From an uncultured Rhodospirillales bacterium (GTDB lineage: Bacteria > Pseudomonadota > Alphaproteobacteria > Acetobacterales > Acetobacteraceae): DNA of 57,858 nucleotides. Every line of letters starts with the position of its first letter. Within the stretch, counting starts at the first letter, position 1. The notes under the pieces are model-generated. The model was not told the origin of the DNA and searched no databases. It saw only the letters and a list, made by a program, of their open reading frames with translations. The position numbers were made by a program, and so were the translations under genes. Of the stretch, positions 26,719-35,265 are shown piece by piece. The stretch is from assembly GCA_903823665.1 (NCBI GenBank), contig CAIJTR010000038.1, positions 1-57,858 of the forward strand. Direction: 5' to 3'.

Positions 26719-28059
26719 ATGAACACTCTCCCCGCCCTCGCCCAAGCCCTGGCCACCGGCCACACCACCTCTCGCGCGCTGGTCGAGCAATGCCTTGCCC
26801 GCATCGCCGACCCGAACGGCGAGGGAAAGCGTGTGTTCCTCAAGGTCCACACCGAAACCGCCCTCGCTCAGGCCGATGCCGCCGACGCACTCCGCCGCCA
26901 GGGACGCGCGCCGTCCGCCTATGCGGGCATTCCGATCAGCGTGAAGGATCTGTTCGACATCAAGGGCGAGCCGACACCGGCAGGCTCCACCGTGCTCACC
27001 GACGCGGCACCCGCCACCACCACCGCACCCGCCGTGGCACGGCTGGAGGCTGCGGGGTTCGTGGTGCTCGGCCGCACCAACATGACGGAATTCGCCTTCT
27101 CCGGCCTCGGCATCAACCCGCACTATAACACGCCGCGCTCACCATGGGACCGCGCCACCGGCCGCATCCCCGGCGGCAGCTCGTCCGGCGCTGCAGTGTC
27201 GATCAGTGACGGCATGGCATTCGCTGCCCTCGGCACCGACACCGGCGGCTCGTGCCGGATTCCAGGCGCCATGTGCGGCGTCGTCGGCTACAAGCCCACT
27301 GCCCGACGGGTGCCGATCACCGGCGTGCTGCCCTTGGCCCCGAGCCTTGATTCGGTAGGGCCGCTCGCCAATTCCGTCGCCTGCTGCGCCATCATCGACG
27401 CCATCATGGCCGGTGAGGCACCCACCACGCTGACACCCTCGCCGCTCGCAGGCCTGCGCCTCGCCATCCCCACCAACATCATGTTCAACGGCATCGAAGA
27501 CGCCGTCGCCGAGGCGTTCGAGCGCGCCGTGGCAACGCTGGAAGCCGCCGGTGCCCACATCACCCGCCTCGCTTTCCCCGCGATGGATGAAGTCGCCCAA
27601 GCCAACAGCCGTGGCGGCCTTTCCGCGCCCGAGGCGTTCGAATGGCACCGCAAATTGCTCGCCGAGCGCGGCGCGGGCTACGACCCCCGCGTTCGTCGCC
27701 GGATCGAGGGCGGGATGAGCGTCAGTGCCGCCGATTACATCGCCACCCGCAACCTGCGCGCCGAGATCATCGCCCGCATGAACGCGCAGACGCAGGATTT
27801 CGACGCGCTACTCGCCCCCACCTGCCCGCTGCTGCCGCCCAGCATCGCCTCGCTCGACCCGGAAGAAGCGTATAACCGCGTCAACCTGATGCAACTGCGC
27901 AATACCGCGCTCGGCAACTTTCTCGACCGCTGCGCCATCTCGCTGCCGGCCAACCGCGCAGGCGAGGCCCCGGTCGGGCTGATGCTGATGGGCGAGACGA
28001 TGGGCGATGCCAAGCTGTTCCGCATCGCCTCCGCAGTGGAAGCGGCGCTGGCCGGGTGA
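26719..28059 (+). CDS. Amidase signature family hydrolase
   Basis: A 446-residue amidase-signature enzyme that hydrolyses C-N bonds of amides. The Ser-cisSer-Lys triad can be placed: Lys76 in PISVKDLFD, the cis-Ser at about 154-155 in PGGSSSGAAVS, and the nucleophile Ser178 in LGTDTGGSCRIPGA. This last block leads to GVVGYKPTARRVPITGVLP. The family includes GatA, but no gatB or gatC is nearby and the sequence is shorter than GatA. It is therefore probably a catabolic amidase such as an allophanate- or indoleacetamide-type enzyme. Its stop overlaps the GTG start of the following GNAT gene. Confidence 0.88.
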   Translation: MNTLPALAQALATGHTTSRALVEQCLARIADPNGEGKRVFLKVHTETALAQADAADALRRQGRAPSAYAGIPISVKDLFDIKGEPTPAGSTVLTDAAPATTTAPAVARLEAAGFVVLGRTNMTEFAFSGLGINPHYNTPRSPWDRATGRIPGGSSSGAAVSISDGMAFAALGTDTGGSCRIPGAMCGVVGYKPTARRVPITGVLPLAPSLDSVGPLANSVACCAIIDAIMAGEAPTTLTPSPLAGLRLAIPTNIMFNGIEDAVAEAFERAVATLEAAGAHITRLAFPAMDEVAQANSRGGLSAPEAFEWHRKLLAERGAGYDPRVRRRIEGGMSVSAADYIATRNLRAEIIARMNAQTQDFDALLAPTCPLLPPSIASLDPEEAYNRVNLMQLRNTALGNFLDRCAISLPANRAGEAPVGLMLMGETMGDAKLFRIASAVEAALAG

Positions 28060-28499
28060 TCCGTCCGGCCACGACCGCTGATCTTACGGCTATCGAGGCC
28101 CTCGTCGAGGCGGCGTATTCGCCCTACATCCCCCGCATGGGGCAAAAACCCGGCCCGATGCTGGATAATTACGCGGCCCACATTGGCAACGGCCATACGC
28201 ATGTGCTGGAGATTGCGGACGATATCGCAGGCGTTATCGTTCTAGTGCCGAAAGCAGACTCGATGCTGCTCGACAACGTGGCGGTGTCACCGGCTCATCG
28301 CGGGCAAGGCCATGGGGCAACATTGCTGCGCTTTGCCGAGGCCACCGCACGCGCAGCTTGCCTGCCGTCAATCACGCTCTACACGCACGTGACGATGACG
28401 GAGAACATCGCGCTCTATCAGCGCATCGGCTACGTCGAGACGCATCGCGCGACGGAAGCGGGGCTGCACCGGGTTTATATGAGCAAAACGCTACCGTAG
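28056..28499 (+). CDS. GNAT-family N-acetyltransferase
   Basis: A 147-residue acetyltransferase that starts with GTG overlapping the amidase stop (GTGA), so it is translationally coupled. Motif A is LLDNVAVSPAHRGQGHGATLL, the standard acetyl-CoA pyrophosphate loop, and motif B is TENIALYQRIGYVETHRA. The N-terminal half contains a YSPYIPRMGQKPGPM stretch found in a subset of small GNATs of unknown substrate. It is followed at once by an elaborate palindromic repeat. Confidence 0.88.
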   Translation: MIRPATTADLTAIEALVEAAYSPYIPRMGQKPGPMLDNYAAHIGNGHTHVLEIADDIAGVIVLVPKADSMLLDNVAVSPAHRGQGHGATLLRFAEATARAACLPSITLYTHVTMTENIALYQRIGYVETHRATEAGLHRVYMSKTLP

Positions 28500-28568
28500 G
28501 GTGCAGTGCGCTTTGGCACTGCACCATCTTCGCGGCAAGATTGGTGCAGTTCCAAAGCGAACTGCACC
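28500..28568. repeat. Cruciform-type nested palindrome (family B)
   Basis: Each arm is itself a palindrome. The left has GGTGCAGT and ACTGCACC around GCGCTTTGGC. The right has GGTGCAGT and ACTGCACC around TCCAAAGCGA. The two arms are also reverse complements of each other around the centre CGCGGC, with compensated changes. It fills the gap between two convergent genes and may act as a bidirectional terminator. Confidence 0.85.
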
Positions 28569-28580
28569 CCACAAAACAAA

Positions 28581-29432
28581 TTAACGCAGCAAATCCAGCA
28601 CAGCCCGCGTCAGCAATCCGTCCGGCTTTTGAAGCTCGTCCAGAATGTCGAAATGGTTGGCACCCACCACCGGGATCAACGGCCCGGGCGCATGCGCATT
28701 GGCGCGCAGCGCGTGCAGGTGGCGGCTGTCTTCCATCAAGGCGGGCAGCTCGTTGGTGCCGTAAGCAATGCCCATCGGCTTCATCACCACCGGCAGACGC
28801 AGCGGTGACAAGGTCTCAACCTCCTCATCCGTCAGCTTCAACGCATCGTTCAGCGGCGTGTCGCGCAACGGCCCCAGTTCGAACACGCCAGAGATCGAAA
28901 GCCCCGCCGCCACGTGCTGATTGGACAGCGCCATCGCCGTCAAATGCCCACCGGCGGAATGCCCCGCCACCACAATAGGGCCCGCAATGCCATGGTCCGG
29001 CCCATGCTCACCCAGCCAATTGAGGCCGGCATGGATCTGCGCCACCAGTTCGGTCAGCGTCACATGCGGGGTGATGTCATAGCCGATGAACGCGACAGAC
29101 CAGCCCAGCGGGCGCACGCCCTCGGCCAAAACGCTCACGATATCGCGTGAGCCGCGCTGCCAGTAGCCGCCATGAATGAACACCAGGCACGGCGAGGTCG
29201 GTTCAGCCGCCGGGAACAAATCCCACTTCGTCCTCTCGGTCTCGCCATACGGCACGTCAAGCTTGCCAGGGCGCGAGGCACGGAAGGCGGCTGACGCGGC
29301 GGCACGCTTGGCCTGAATATCGGCAGCGTTGGGAGTGGCTGCCGTGTTGTTATACGCAAGGTCACGCTCTTGGCGTGTCAGATAGGCCCATTCGCCATGC
29401 GGCGCACGGCGTGGGGGAAGATAGCTGCTCAT
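28581..29432 (-). CDS. Alpha/beta hydrolase, arylformamidase/kynurenine formamidase-like
   Basis: A 283-residue alpha/beta hydrolase. The oxyanion-hole motif LVFIHGGYWQRGSRD and the nucleophile elbow VVAGHSAGGHLTAMAL are clear. The catalytic His is probably in VVGANHFDILDEL. The HGGYWQ form is characteristic of arylformamidases that split N-formylkynurenine, and of related esterases. No other tryptophan-catabolic genes are in the window. It lies 148 bases downstream of an ABC importer operon on the same strand, in a neighbourhood with an amidase, so a role in amide or ester catabolism is plausible. Confidence 0.8.
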   Translation of the reverse strand: MSSYLPPRRAPHGEWAYLTRQERDLAYNNTAATPNAADIQAKRAAASAAFRASRPGKLDVPYGETERTKWDLFPAAEPTSPCLVFIHGGYWQRGSRDIVSVLAEGVRPLGWSVAFIGYDITPHVTLTELVAQIHAGLNWLGEHGPDHGIAGPIVVAGHSAGGHLTAMALSNQHVAAGLSISGVFELGPLRDTPLNDALKLTDEEVETLSPLRLPVVMKPMGIAYGTNELPALMEDSRHLHALRANAHAPGPLIPVVGANHFDILDELQKPDGLLTRAVLDLLR

Positions 29433-29580
29433 GACGATGCCTTTTTGCGCAAGCGGTCAGTGATAGGGCGAGGTTGCGTGATAGCTGAAAAAACCCAACC
29501 ACTCATCCCCTTTTCCGCACTGAAATTCATGTTTTTTGCATAACAATATCATAACGCTGTGATCTTGACTGCGATTGTGT

Positions 29581-30315
29581 TCAGGGATGCAGCTGAGCCT
29601 GCAGTTGCCGCCGCAAATCATTGAATTCCGGGGACGAAACATCGCGCGGCCGCGGCAGGTCGATGCGCCTGTCTGACACCACACGCCCCGGCCCCGGCTG
29701 CATCGCCACCACGCGATCGGCCAGCAAAATCGCCTCCTCAATGGCGTGGGTGACGAAAATCAGAGTCAGCTTCGTGCGCGCCCAAATCTCCAGCAGCTCG
29801 TCCTGCAACCGCTCGCGGGTCATCGCATCCAGCGCCCCGAACGGCTCATCCATCAGCACCACGCGCGCATCGTTGGCCAGCACCCGCGCAATCGCCACCC
29901 GCTGCTTCATGCCGCCGGAAAGCTGATGCGGATAGCTGTTGGCAAAGCGCTGGAGGCCAATCATTTCGATGAAGCGATCCACCGTGGCCTTGATCTGAGG
30001 CTTCGCCACGCCGCGCGCCGCCGGGCCAAACGCGATATTGTCGCGCACCGAAAGCCAAGGGAACAGGCCGTAATCCTGAAACACCATGCCTCGGTCCGGC
30101 CCTGGCCCCGTCACCTCGCGCCCATCGACGATCACAACGCCAGACGTCGCCGTCTCAAACCCCGCAAGAATGCGCAGCAACGTCGATTTGCCGCAGCCAG
30201 ACGCGCCGATCAGGCAGATGAATTCACCCTCGGCAATGCGCAGATTGCAGCCTTGCAGGGCCAGGAAGTCGTCGAACCGCTTCTCGACGCCCTCGATGCT
30301 GATGATGTCAGGAAT
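29581..30315 (-). CDS. ABC transporter ATP-binding protein, NitT/TauT (SsuB/TauB) type, with apparent ATT start
   Basis: The ATPase of an importer for nitrate, sulfonate, taurine or a related solute. In frame from 30315 it has 244 residues. The Walker A is GASGCGKSTLLRILAG (near residue 40), the signature motif is YPHQLSGGMKQRVAIARVLA, and Walker B is ARVVLMDEPFGALDAMTRER. The switch His is in FVTHAIEEAI. No ATG, GTG or TTG occurs in frame before the Walker A; the first TTG lies inside it. The best start is ATT at 30313-30315, with GGAG eight bases upstream. It overlaps the permease stop by eight bases. A sequencing indel is the alternative explanation. Confidence 0.85.
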   Translation of the reverse strand: MPDIISIEGVEKRFDDFLALQGCNLRIAEGEFICLIGASGCGKSTLLRILAGFETATSGVVIVDGREVTGPGPDRGMVFQDYGLFPWLSVRDNIAFGPAARGVAKPQIKATVDRFIEMIGLQRFANSYPHQLSGGMKQRVAIARVLANDARVVLMDEPFGALDAMTRERLQDELLEIWARTKLTLIFVTHAIEEAILLADRVVAMQPGPGRVVSDRRIDLPRPRDVSSPEFNDLRRQLQAQLHP

Positions 30316-31078
30316 GTTGTGGGCTCCAACGCAGCAAATAACGGCCCAGCAGCATCACCAGCCGGTCTGACAGATAACCAGCAACGCCAATGATGATCAT
30401 GCCGTCAATCACCACCTCGGTCCGGCTCAACTGACGCGCATCCATAATCATCGCCCCAAGCCCCGTCTGCACGCCAGTCATTTCGCCCACCACAATCACC
30501 ACCCAGGCAAAGCCGAGGCCGAGGCGCAGCCCGGTGAAAATCCCAGGCAACGCCGCAGGCAGAACAACGCGCGGGAACATGGCGGCGGGTTTGGTGCCGA
30601 GCATGGCGGCAGCCTCGAACAGCCGCGGCTCCACACTTCGCACACCAAAGATGGTGTTCACCAGGATCGGGTAAAACGAGCCCAGTGCGACCAGAAAAAA
30701 CGCCGATTTCGGGCCGAGACCGAACAGGATCATCGACAGCGGCAGCCACGCCGTCACCGGCACTGGGCGGAGCAGCTGGAACATCGGGTCCAGCAGGTCA
30801 CGCGCCACCTGCAATCTGCCGATCATCATGCCGAGGGGCAAAGCGAGCAGGGCGGCGAGGGCAAACGCGCCGTAAACGCGGCTGGCGGAGGCGATGAGAT
30901 CGGTCAGCAGCATTTGGCTGAAGGCGTCGTCATTGATACCGCCGAATGCCAGATCCCACATCTCCTCCGCCACATCCCATGGCTTTGGGATCAGCGAATA
31001 GCCGTTCCCGCGCGTGCCCACCCACCATGCCAGCAGCAGCAGCACTGGGATCAGTGCTGCCTTGACCGTGCTTTTCAC
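30308..31078 (-). CDS. ABC transporter permease, NitT/TauT (SsuC/TauC) type
   Basis: A 256-residue inner-membrane permease with about six hydrophobic segments. The cytoplasmic coupling (EAA) loop is FEAAAMLGTKPAAMFPRVVL followed by PAALPGIFTGLRLGLGFAWV. The block LFDPMFQLLRPVPVTAWLP-type segment is visible as LLDPMFQLLRPVPVTAWLPL. This matches the BPD_transp_1 domain of sulfonate/taurine/nitrate systems. It lies four bases downstream of the substrate-binding gene and overlaps the ATPase gene, forming one importer operon. Confidence 0.92.
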   Translation of the reverse strand: MKSTVKAALIPVLLLLAWWVGTRGNGYSLIPKPWDVAEEMWDLAFGGINDDAFSQMLLTDLIASASRVYGAFALAALLALPLGMMIGRLQVARDLLDPMFQLLRPVPVTAWLPLSMILFGLGPKSAFFLVALGSFYPILVNTIFGVRSVEPRLFEAAAMLGTKPAAMFPRVVLPAALPGIFTGLRLGLGFAWVVIVVGEMTGVQTGLGAMIMDARQLSRTEVVIDGMIIIGVAGYLSDRLVMLLGRYLLRWSPQHS

Positions 31079-31082
31079 GAGA

Positions 31083-32024
31083 TCACGCCTGCTTGGCCAC
31101 CGCGTCGGAGAAGCGGGTGTCGAACAGCGCCTTCAAATCCGGCACCGCCTTGATCTGCTTCAGCGCCACCATCTGCTCGGCATAGGCCGCGGCCCCACCG
31201 AGGAACTCCGGCGTCATCTGCCAGTTCAGCTCCACATTCGGCACCGAAACCGCAATCGCCTCGCGCTTCTGGCCAAGCTTTGCCACCGTCATTTCCACCA
31301 TCGCCGGCTGATTGCTCATTGCATAGGCACTGGCCTGACGCTGCACATCCACCAGCATCTTGCACAGCTCCGGCTTGGTATCGACCGTGTCCTTATGGGC
31401 GGCGAGGATCATGTTGAGGCTACCCATCGCTGTCGAATACGGATACTCAACGAGCTTGCCCACGCCTGTGGTGATGGAAATCGCGGGCGCGGGCTCAGCT
31501 CCCACGTATGCATCAACGTCACCACGGGCGAGTGCTGCGTGCATTTCCGAGAACGACACGCGCACCGGCGTGATGTCCTTCACCGACATCCCCTCCATAT
31601 GCAGGCGTTCCAGCACGAACACTTCCTGCGTGGAGCCCGGCCAGATCGCCACGCGCTTGCCTTTGAGGTCTTGCAGCTCGGAAATATGGCTGTTGATCCC
31701 CGCGATAATCGCCATGCCCCGGTTGCAGGCCGACCCGATCACCACCAGCGGCTCATGCGCCACTGCGCTGAAAATGCTCGCGGCCACGCCGAACGTGCCG
31801 AAATCGATGGATTTGGTGACAACCGCGTTCTTGCAGTCGTTCGGTGCCTCGAACGGGATGATCTCGAAGCGGACGCCCCTCGGCGCGAATTTCTCATAGA
31901 AATAGGGTGTGATCGAGTGGATGAGTTTGAGCACACCCATCTTCACCACAACCTCGTCCGCACGGGCGGCGCGGGACAGAAAGGGCGTGGCGAGGCTGCT
32001 CGCCAAAAGCGTGCGACGGCGCAT
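31083..32024 (-). CDS. ABC transporter substrate-binding protein, NitT/TauT type
   Basis: A 313-residue periplasmic receptor. The ATG at 32022-32024 gives an N-terminus with a run of Arg (MRRRTLLASSLATPFLSRAA), a signal peptide that may be Sec- or Tat-type, cleaved near ARA. The mature protein follows the NMT1/TauA pattern: SIDFGTFGVAASIFSAVAHE, LKGKRVAIWPGSTQEVFVLE and ARGDVDAYVGAEPAPAIS. The ligand cannot be named from sequence. It is the first gene of the importer trio. A frame extended to 32060 adds a polar lead that would hide the signal peptide. Confidence 0.9.
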   Translation of the reverse strand: MRRRTLLASSLATPFLSRAARADEVVVKMGVLKLIHSITPYFYEKFAPRGVRFEIIPFEAPNDCKNAVVTKSIDFGTFGVAASIFSAVAHEPLVVIGSACNRGMAIIAGINSHISELQDLKGKRVAIWPGSTQEVFVLERLHMEGMSVKDITPVRVSFSEMHAALARGDVDAYVGAEPAPAISITTGVGKLVEYPYSTAMGSLNMILAAHKDTVDTKPELCKMLVDVQRQASAYAMSNQPAMVEMTVAKLGQKREAIAVSVPNVELNWQMTPEFLGGAAAYAEQMVALKQIKAVPDLKALFDTRFSDAVAKQA

Positions 32025-32078
32025 GGAGTTTCTCCCGGAATAAAGGTCCGACCAATCCATGCAAGACGCGGGCCGGAG

Positions 32079-32972
32079 TTAGTCGCCCTTCGGAAGCGCA
32101 ATCCCCGCCAGCTGCTCCCAAAACCGGATAACAAACGCGTCATCCCGCCCGCCATGACCGGCCGCCGCTGCTGCCAGGAACAACTGATGCGCAGCAGACG
32201 CCATCGGCAGCGGAAATGTCAGCGCGCGGGCTTGATCCAGCACAATGCCGAGATCCTTGACGAAAATGTTCACGCTCGAAAGCGGGGTGTCATCCCCCGC
32301 CAAAATATGCGGCACCCGGTTTTGGAACATCCACGACGAACCGGCGGACGTGCTGATCACGTCAAACAAAGTCTGCGGATCAGCCCCGGCGCGAATGCCC
32401 AGCGCCATCGCCTCGGCGGCAGTGGCGATATGCACGCCTGCCAAAAGCTGATTGACCATCTTCACGGTGCTGCCAATCCCAGCCTCATCGCCAAGCCGCC
32501 AAACCTTGCTTGCCATCGCGGACAGCACCGGCTCAGACTTGGCGAAGGCAGCCTGTGAGCCGGACGCCATCACCGTCATCGTCCCAGCCCGCGCGCCCAC
32601 GGCACCGCCGGAAACCGGCGCGTCCAGCATCAGCAATTGCCGCTCGGTCAGTTGCTTGTCGAGCGCGCGTGCCGCCTCAGGTGCCACCGTCGTGCAGCAC
32701 AACACCACGGCACCGGGGGCGAGCCGCGAAACACACCCGCTCTCGCCAAACAAAACGTCATTCGCCTGCGCCGCATTGACGACAAAGACGATCAGCGCCT
32801 CCAAACCTTCGGGCAGTGCCGAGGCCACGCTCACAGCCGTGCCACCGCCAGCGATCAGTTCCTCACGCCCGGCCTCACGCAGTTCGCAGCCCGCGACTTC
32901 ATGGCCCGCCTTCAGCAGGTTCAACGCCGCACCCATGCCCATCGAGCCCAGGCCGATCACTCCAACGCGCAT
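32079..32972 (-). CDS. NAD(P)-dependent beta-hydroxyacid dehydrogenase (3-hydroxyisobutyrate / L-threonate dehydrogenase family)
   Basis: A 297-residue oxidoreductase. The cofactor loop VGVIGLGSMGMGAALNLLKA opens the protein. The substrate-binding block is LDAPVSGGAVGARAGTMTVM, and the catalytic Lys lies in GSTVKMVNQLLAGVHIATAA. These are the three signatures of the beta-hydroxyacid dehydrogenase family. Details near the C-terminus (SSWMFQNRVPHILAGDDTPL) resemble L-threonate dehydrogenase LtnD, but the usual partners LtnA/LtnB or OtnI are not adjacent. It lies upstream of the ABC importer on the same strand with a 54-base gap. Confidence 0.85.
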   Translation of the reverse strand: MRVGVIGLGSMGMGAALNLLKAGHEVAGCELREAGREELIAGGGTAVSVASALPEGLEALIVFVVNAAQANDVLFGESGCVSRLAPGAVVLCCTTVAPEAARALDKQLTERQLLMLDAPVSGGAVGARAGTMTVMASGSQAAFAKSEPVLSAMASKVWRLGDEAGIGSTVKMVNQLLAGVHIATAAEAMALGIRAGADPQTLFDVISTSAGSSWMFQNRVPHILAGDDTPLSSVNIFVKDLGIVLDQARALTFPLPMASAAHQLFLAAAAAGHGGRDDAFVIRFWEQLAGIALPKGD

Positions 32973-32984
32973 GATGTGTCCTTG

Positions 32985-33935
32985 TCAGAAAGTGCCGCGA
33001 AACCGCTCAACCGCGGCCACCAGCGCACGGCGCACGCCCGGTTCCAGGGCGGAATGCCCGGCATCGGGGATCATCGTCAGCCGCGCCATTGGCCACTGCG
33101 CCACCAGATCGATCGCCGTCAGAGGCGGGCAGATCATGTCATAGCGCCCCTGCACAATCTCCGCCGGCACATGCGCAATGCGGTGCATATGCCCCAGCAG
33201 ACCTTCCTTCGGCAGGAACAGGTCATGGGCGAAATAATGCGCCTCAATCCGCGCCAGCCCCAGCGCCGTGCGATCTTGCGCAAAGCTGCTCACCGTCTCC
33301 GGGCTCGGCATCAGCGTGGAGCAGGAGCCCTCATACATCGACAACGCCCGCGCCGCCGGCATGTGCAAGCAAGGGTCCGGGTCGCACAGCCGCGCGAGGT
33401 AATTACCCAGCAGATCGTCACGCTCATTGATCGGCAAAAACTGGCTAAACGCCGCGTGCGCCTCGGGGAACACCGTGCGCATGCCGTGTAGGAACCATTC
33501 AACCTCGATGGCGCGCCCCAGGAAAATCCCGCGCAGCACCAGCCCCGCCACACGCTCCGGATGCGCCTGCGCGTAAGCCAGCGCCAGCGTCGAGCCCCAG
33601 GAGCCGCCAAACAGCAGCCACTTCTCCACCCCCAAATGGCGGCGCAGCACCTCGATATCAGCAACCAGGTCAGGCGTGGTGTTGGCTTCCAGCGAGCCCA
33701 GCGGACGCGAGCGCCCGGCCCCGCGCTGGTCGTAAATCACCAAACGCCAGTGATGCGGATCGAAGAAACGGCGATGCACCGCACCGGCTCCGGCCCCCGG
33801 ACCCCCATGCAGGAACAGCACGGCGGGGCCGTTCGGGTTGCCCACCTGCTCCCAATACATCACATGCTGACCCGACAGCGGCAGCTGTCCGGTTTCGAAA
33901 GGCCCGATATCGGGAAACAGATCACCACGTGGCAT
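32985..33935 (-). CDS. pip: Proline iminopeptidase
   Basis: A 316-residue alpha/beta hydrolase (peptidase family S33) that removes N-terminal proline. The oxyanion region is LFLHGGPGAGAGAVHRRFF. The nucleophile elbow LLFGGSWGSTLALAYAQAHP is the diagnostic GGSWGS. The acidic residue should be in VQGRYDMICPP and the His in DAGHSALEPG. The ATG at 33933-33935 (MPRGDLFPDIGPF) matches the usual start of the family; a longer frame to 34007 adds an unlikely lead. Length is typical. It is divergent from the DUF423 gene. Confidence 0.93.
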   Translation of the reverse strand: MPRGDLFPDIGPFETGQLPLSGQHVMYWEQVGNPNGPAVLFLHGGPGAGAGAVHRRFFDPHHWRLVIYDQRGAGRSRPLGSLEANTTPDLVADIEVLRRHLGVEKWLLFGGSWGSTLALAYAQAHPERVAGLVLRGIFLGRAIEVEWFLHGMRTVFPEAHAAFSQFLPINERDDLLGNYLARLCDPDPCLHMPAARALSMYEGSCSTLMPSPETVSSFAQDRTALGLARIEAHYFAHDLFLPKEGLLGHMHRIAHVPAEIVQGRYDMICPPLTAIDLVAQWPMARLTMIPDAGHSALEPGVRRALVAAVERFRGTF

Positions 33936-33976
33936 ACAAAACCTATAAGGGTCGCAGCGGCCGGGGAGAAGAGTGA

Positions 33977-34351
33977 ATGGAGCGACTTTGGGTGGGTTTG
34001 GGTGCATTTGCGGGGCTGACCATGGTGGCGATGGCCGCCTACGCCGCGCACGCGCTCGTAGGAGTGCCCCCGGCTACGGCGAGTGCGGTGCATTCCGCCA
34101 TTGAAATGCAAGGCTTTCATGCGCTGGCACTGGTGTTCACCGGGCTGTGGGCGCGACGCGGCGGCGTGCTGGCGCATCTGGCAGGGTTGGCGTTCACCCT
34201 CGGCATCATCGCATTCTGCGGCGGGATTTACCAACAACTCGCCCCCGCCGCGTGGAACATTCCGCACATCCCAATGGCAGCGCCCACCGGCGGCATCGCG
34301 CTGATGACCGGCTGGCTGCTGCTGATCTTGGCGGCGGTGTTTCGCAGGTGA
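33977..34351 (+). CDS. DUF423 (YgdD-family) membrane protein
   Basis: A 124-residue membrane protein with four hydrophobic segments. It has the family opening LWVGLGAFAGLTMVAMAAYA ending in AAHAL, then MQGFHALALVFTGLWA, FCGGIYQQL and the C-terminal PTGGIALMTGWLLLILAAV. The function of the family is unknown. In E. coli, ygdD is adjacent to rlmM, and here too the next gene is RlmM-like and overlaps it (GTGA), so the gene order is conserved across distant proteobacteria. Confidence 0.88.
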   Translation: MERLWVGLGAFAGLTMVAMAAYAAHALVGVPPATASAVHSAIEMQGFHALALVFTGLWARRGGVLAHLAGLAFTLGIIAFCGGIYQQLAPAAWNIPHIPMAAPTGGIALMTGWLLLILAAVFRR

Positions 34352-35262
34352 GCATCGAGGCCGCTTATCTGGCCCCCGAGGGGCTGGAGCATGTGCTGGC
34401 TGAGGAACTGGCGCGGGCGGGGCGAACGATCTCGTCCTGGCATGGCCGGCTGGCGCTGTCGCCGGAGCCACCAATGGCGAGCCTGTGGGCGCTGGACGTG
34501 TGGACCGCGCCGCGGGAGATCGAGATTACATCGATCAAAGCGGGGTCGGACGCTTTGCGGGCGATGCAGCGGAACTGGTCATCCTACGGCGTGGAACATC
34601 ACCGGCGCATGGCGCTGATCACCGAGCGATTGCCACCGGTGAAGGCGCGCAAGCTGGTATTCCCGGAGCTTCCGCCGTCAGCACATCTGGGCGCGTGGAC
34701 GTTGCTCGCCCCGGACTGGATGCTCGCCAGCCCCACCAAATCCAGCCCCTTCGTCAACGGCGAGTGCCTGTTCGAGGAGGACCATATCGGCCCGCCGTCC
34801 CGCGCCTATCTGAAGCTATGGGAAGCCTGCACCCGCATCGGCGCGTGGCCGCAGTCGGGCCAGACCTGCCTCGATCTCGGAGCGTCACCGGGCGGGTGGA
34901 CATGGGCGATCGCCAAGCTCGGTGCCAACGTCACTGCGATTGATCGTGCGCCCTTGGCGGACAAAGTGGCGGCGATGCCGGGTGTCACGCAGCGTCAGGG
35001 CAGTGCGTTCACGCTGGAGCCGGAGCCGGTGGACTGGCTGTTCAGCGACATCATCGCCTATCCCGCCCCATTGCTGGAATTGGTCGAACGCTGGATCGCC
35101 GCAGGAACCACCGGCCGCATCGTCTGCACCATCAAGCTACAGGGCGAGACCGATCACGACGCCATTGCGCGCTTCGTCGCCATTCCCGGGGCCAAGGTGA
35201 TGCATTTGTTCCACAACAAGCACGAACTGACGTTTGGTTGGGCGAAAGACACCAACCCCTAA
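34348..35262 (+). CDS. RlmM-like 2'-O-methyltransferase (FtsJ-type SAM domain)
   Basis: A 304-residue methyltransferase starting with GTG that overlaps the DUF423 stop. The N-terminal part (residues 1-150) resembles the THUMP-like region of RlmM, which methylates C2498 of 23S rRNA. The C-terminal FtsJ domain has motif I TCLDLGASPGGWTWAIAKLG, motif II VTAIDRAPLADK and motif IV DWLFSDIIAYP. The catalytic Lys is probably in VCTIKLQGE. It is shorter than E. coli RlmM (366). The RNA target is inferred from domain order and from the shared ygdD-rlmM gene order. Confidence 0.8.
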   Translation: MSIEAAYLAPEGLEHVLAEELARAGRTISSWHGRLALSPEPPMASLWALDVWTAPREIEITSIKAGSDALRAMQRNWSSYGVEHHRRMALITERLPPVKARKLVFPELPPSAHLGAWTLLAPDWMLASPTKSSPFVNGECLFEEDHIGPPSRAYLKLWEACTRIGAWPQSGQTCLDLGASPGGWTWAIAKLGANVTAIDRAPLADKVAAMPGVTQRQGSAFTLEPEPVDWLFSDIIAYPAPLLELVERWIAAGTTGRIVCTIKLQGETDHDAIARFVAIPGAKVMHLFHNKHELTFGWAKDTNP

Positions 35263-35265
35263 CGC

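Noticed and set aside
29457-29741. Separate 94-codon minus-strand gene between the hydrolase and ABC ATPase
   Set aside because: It overlaps the 3' end of the ATPase in another frame, begins inside it, and has no ribosome-binding site or recognisable domain.
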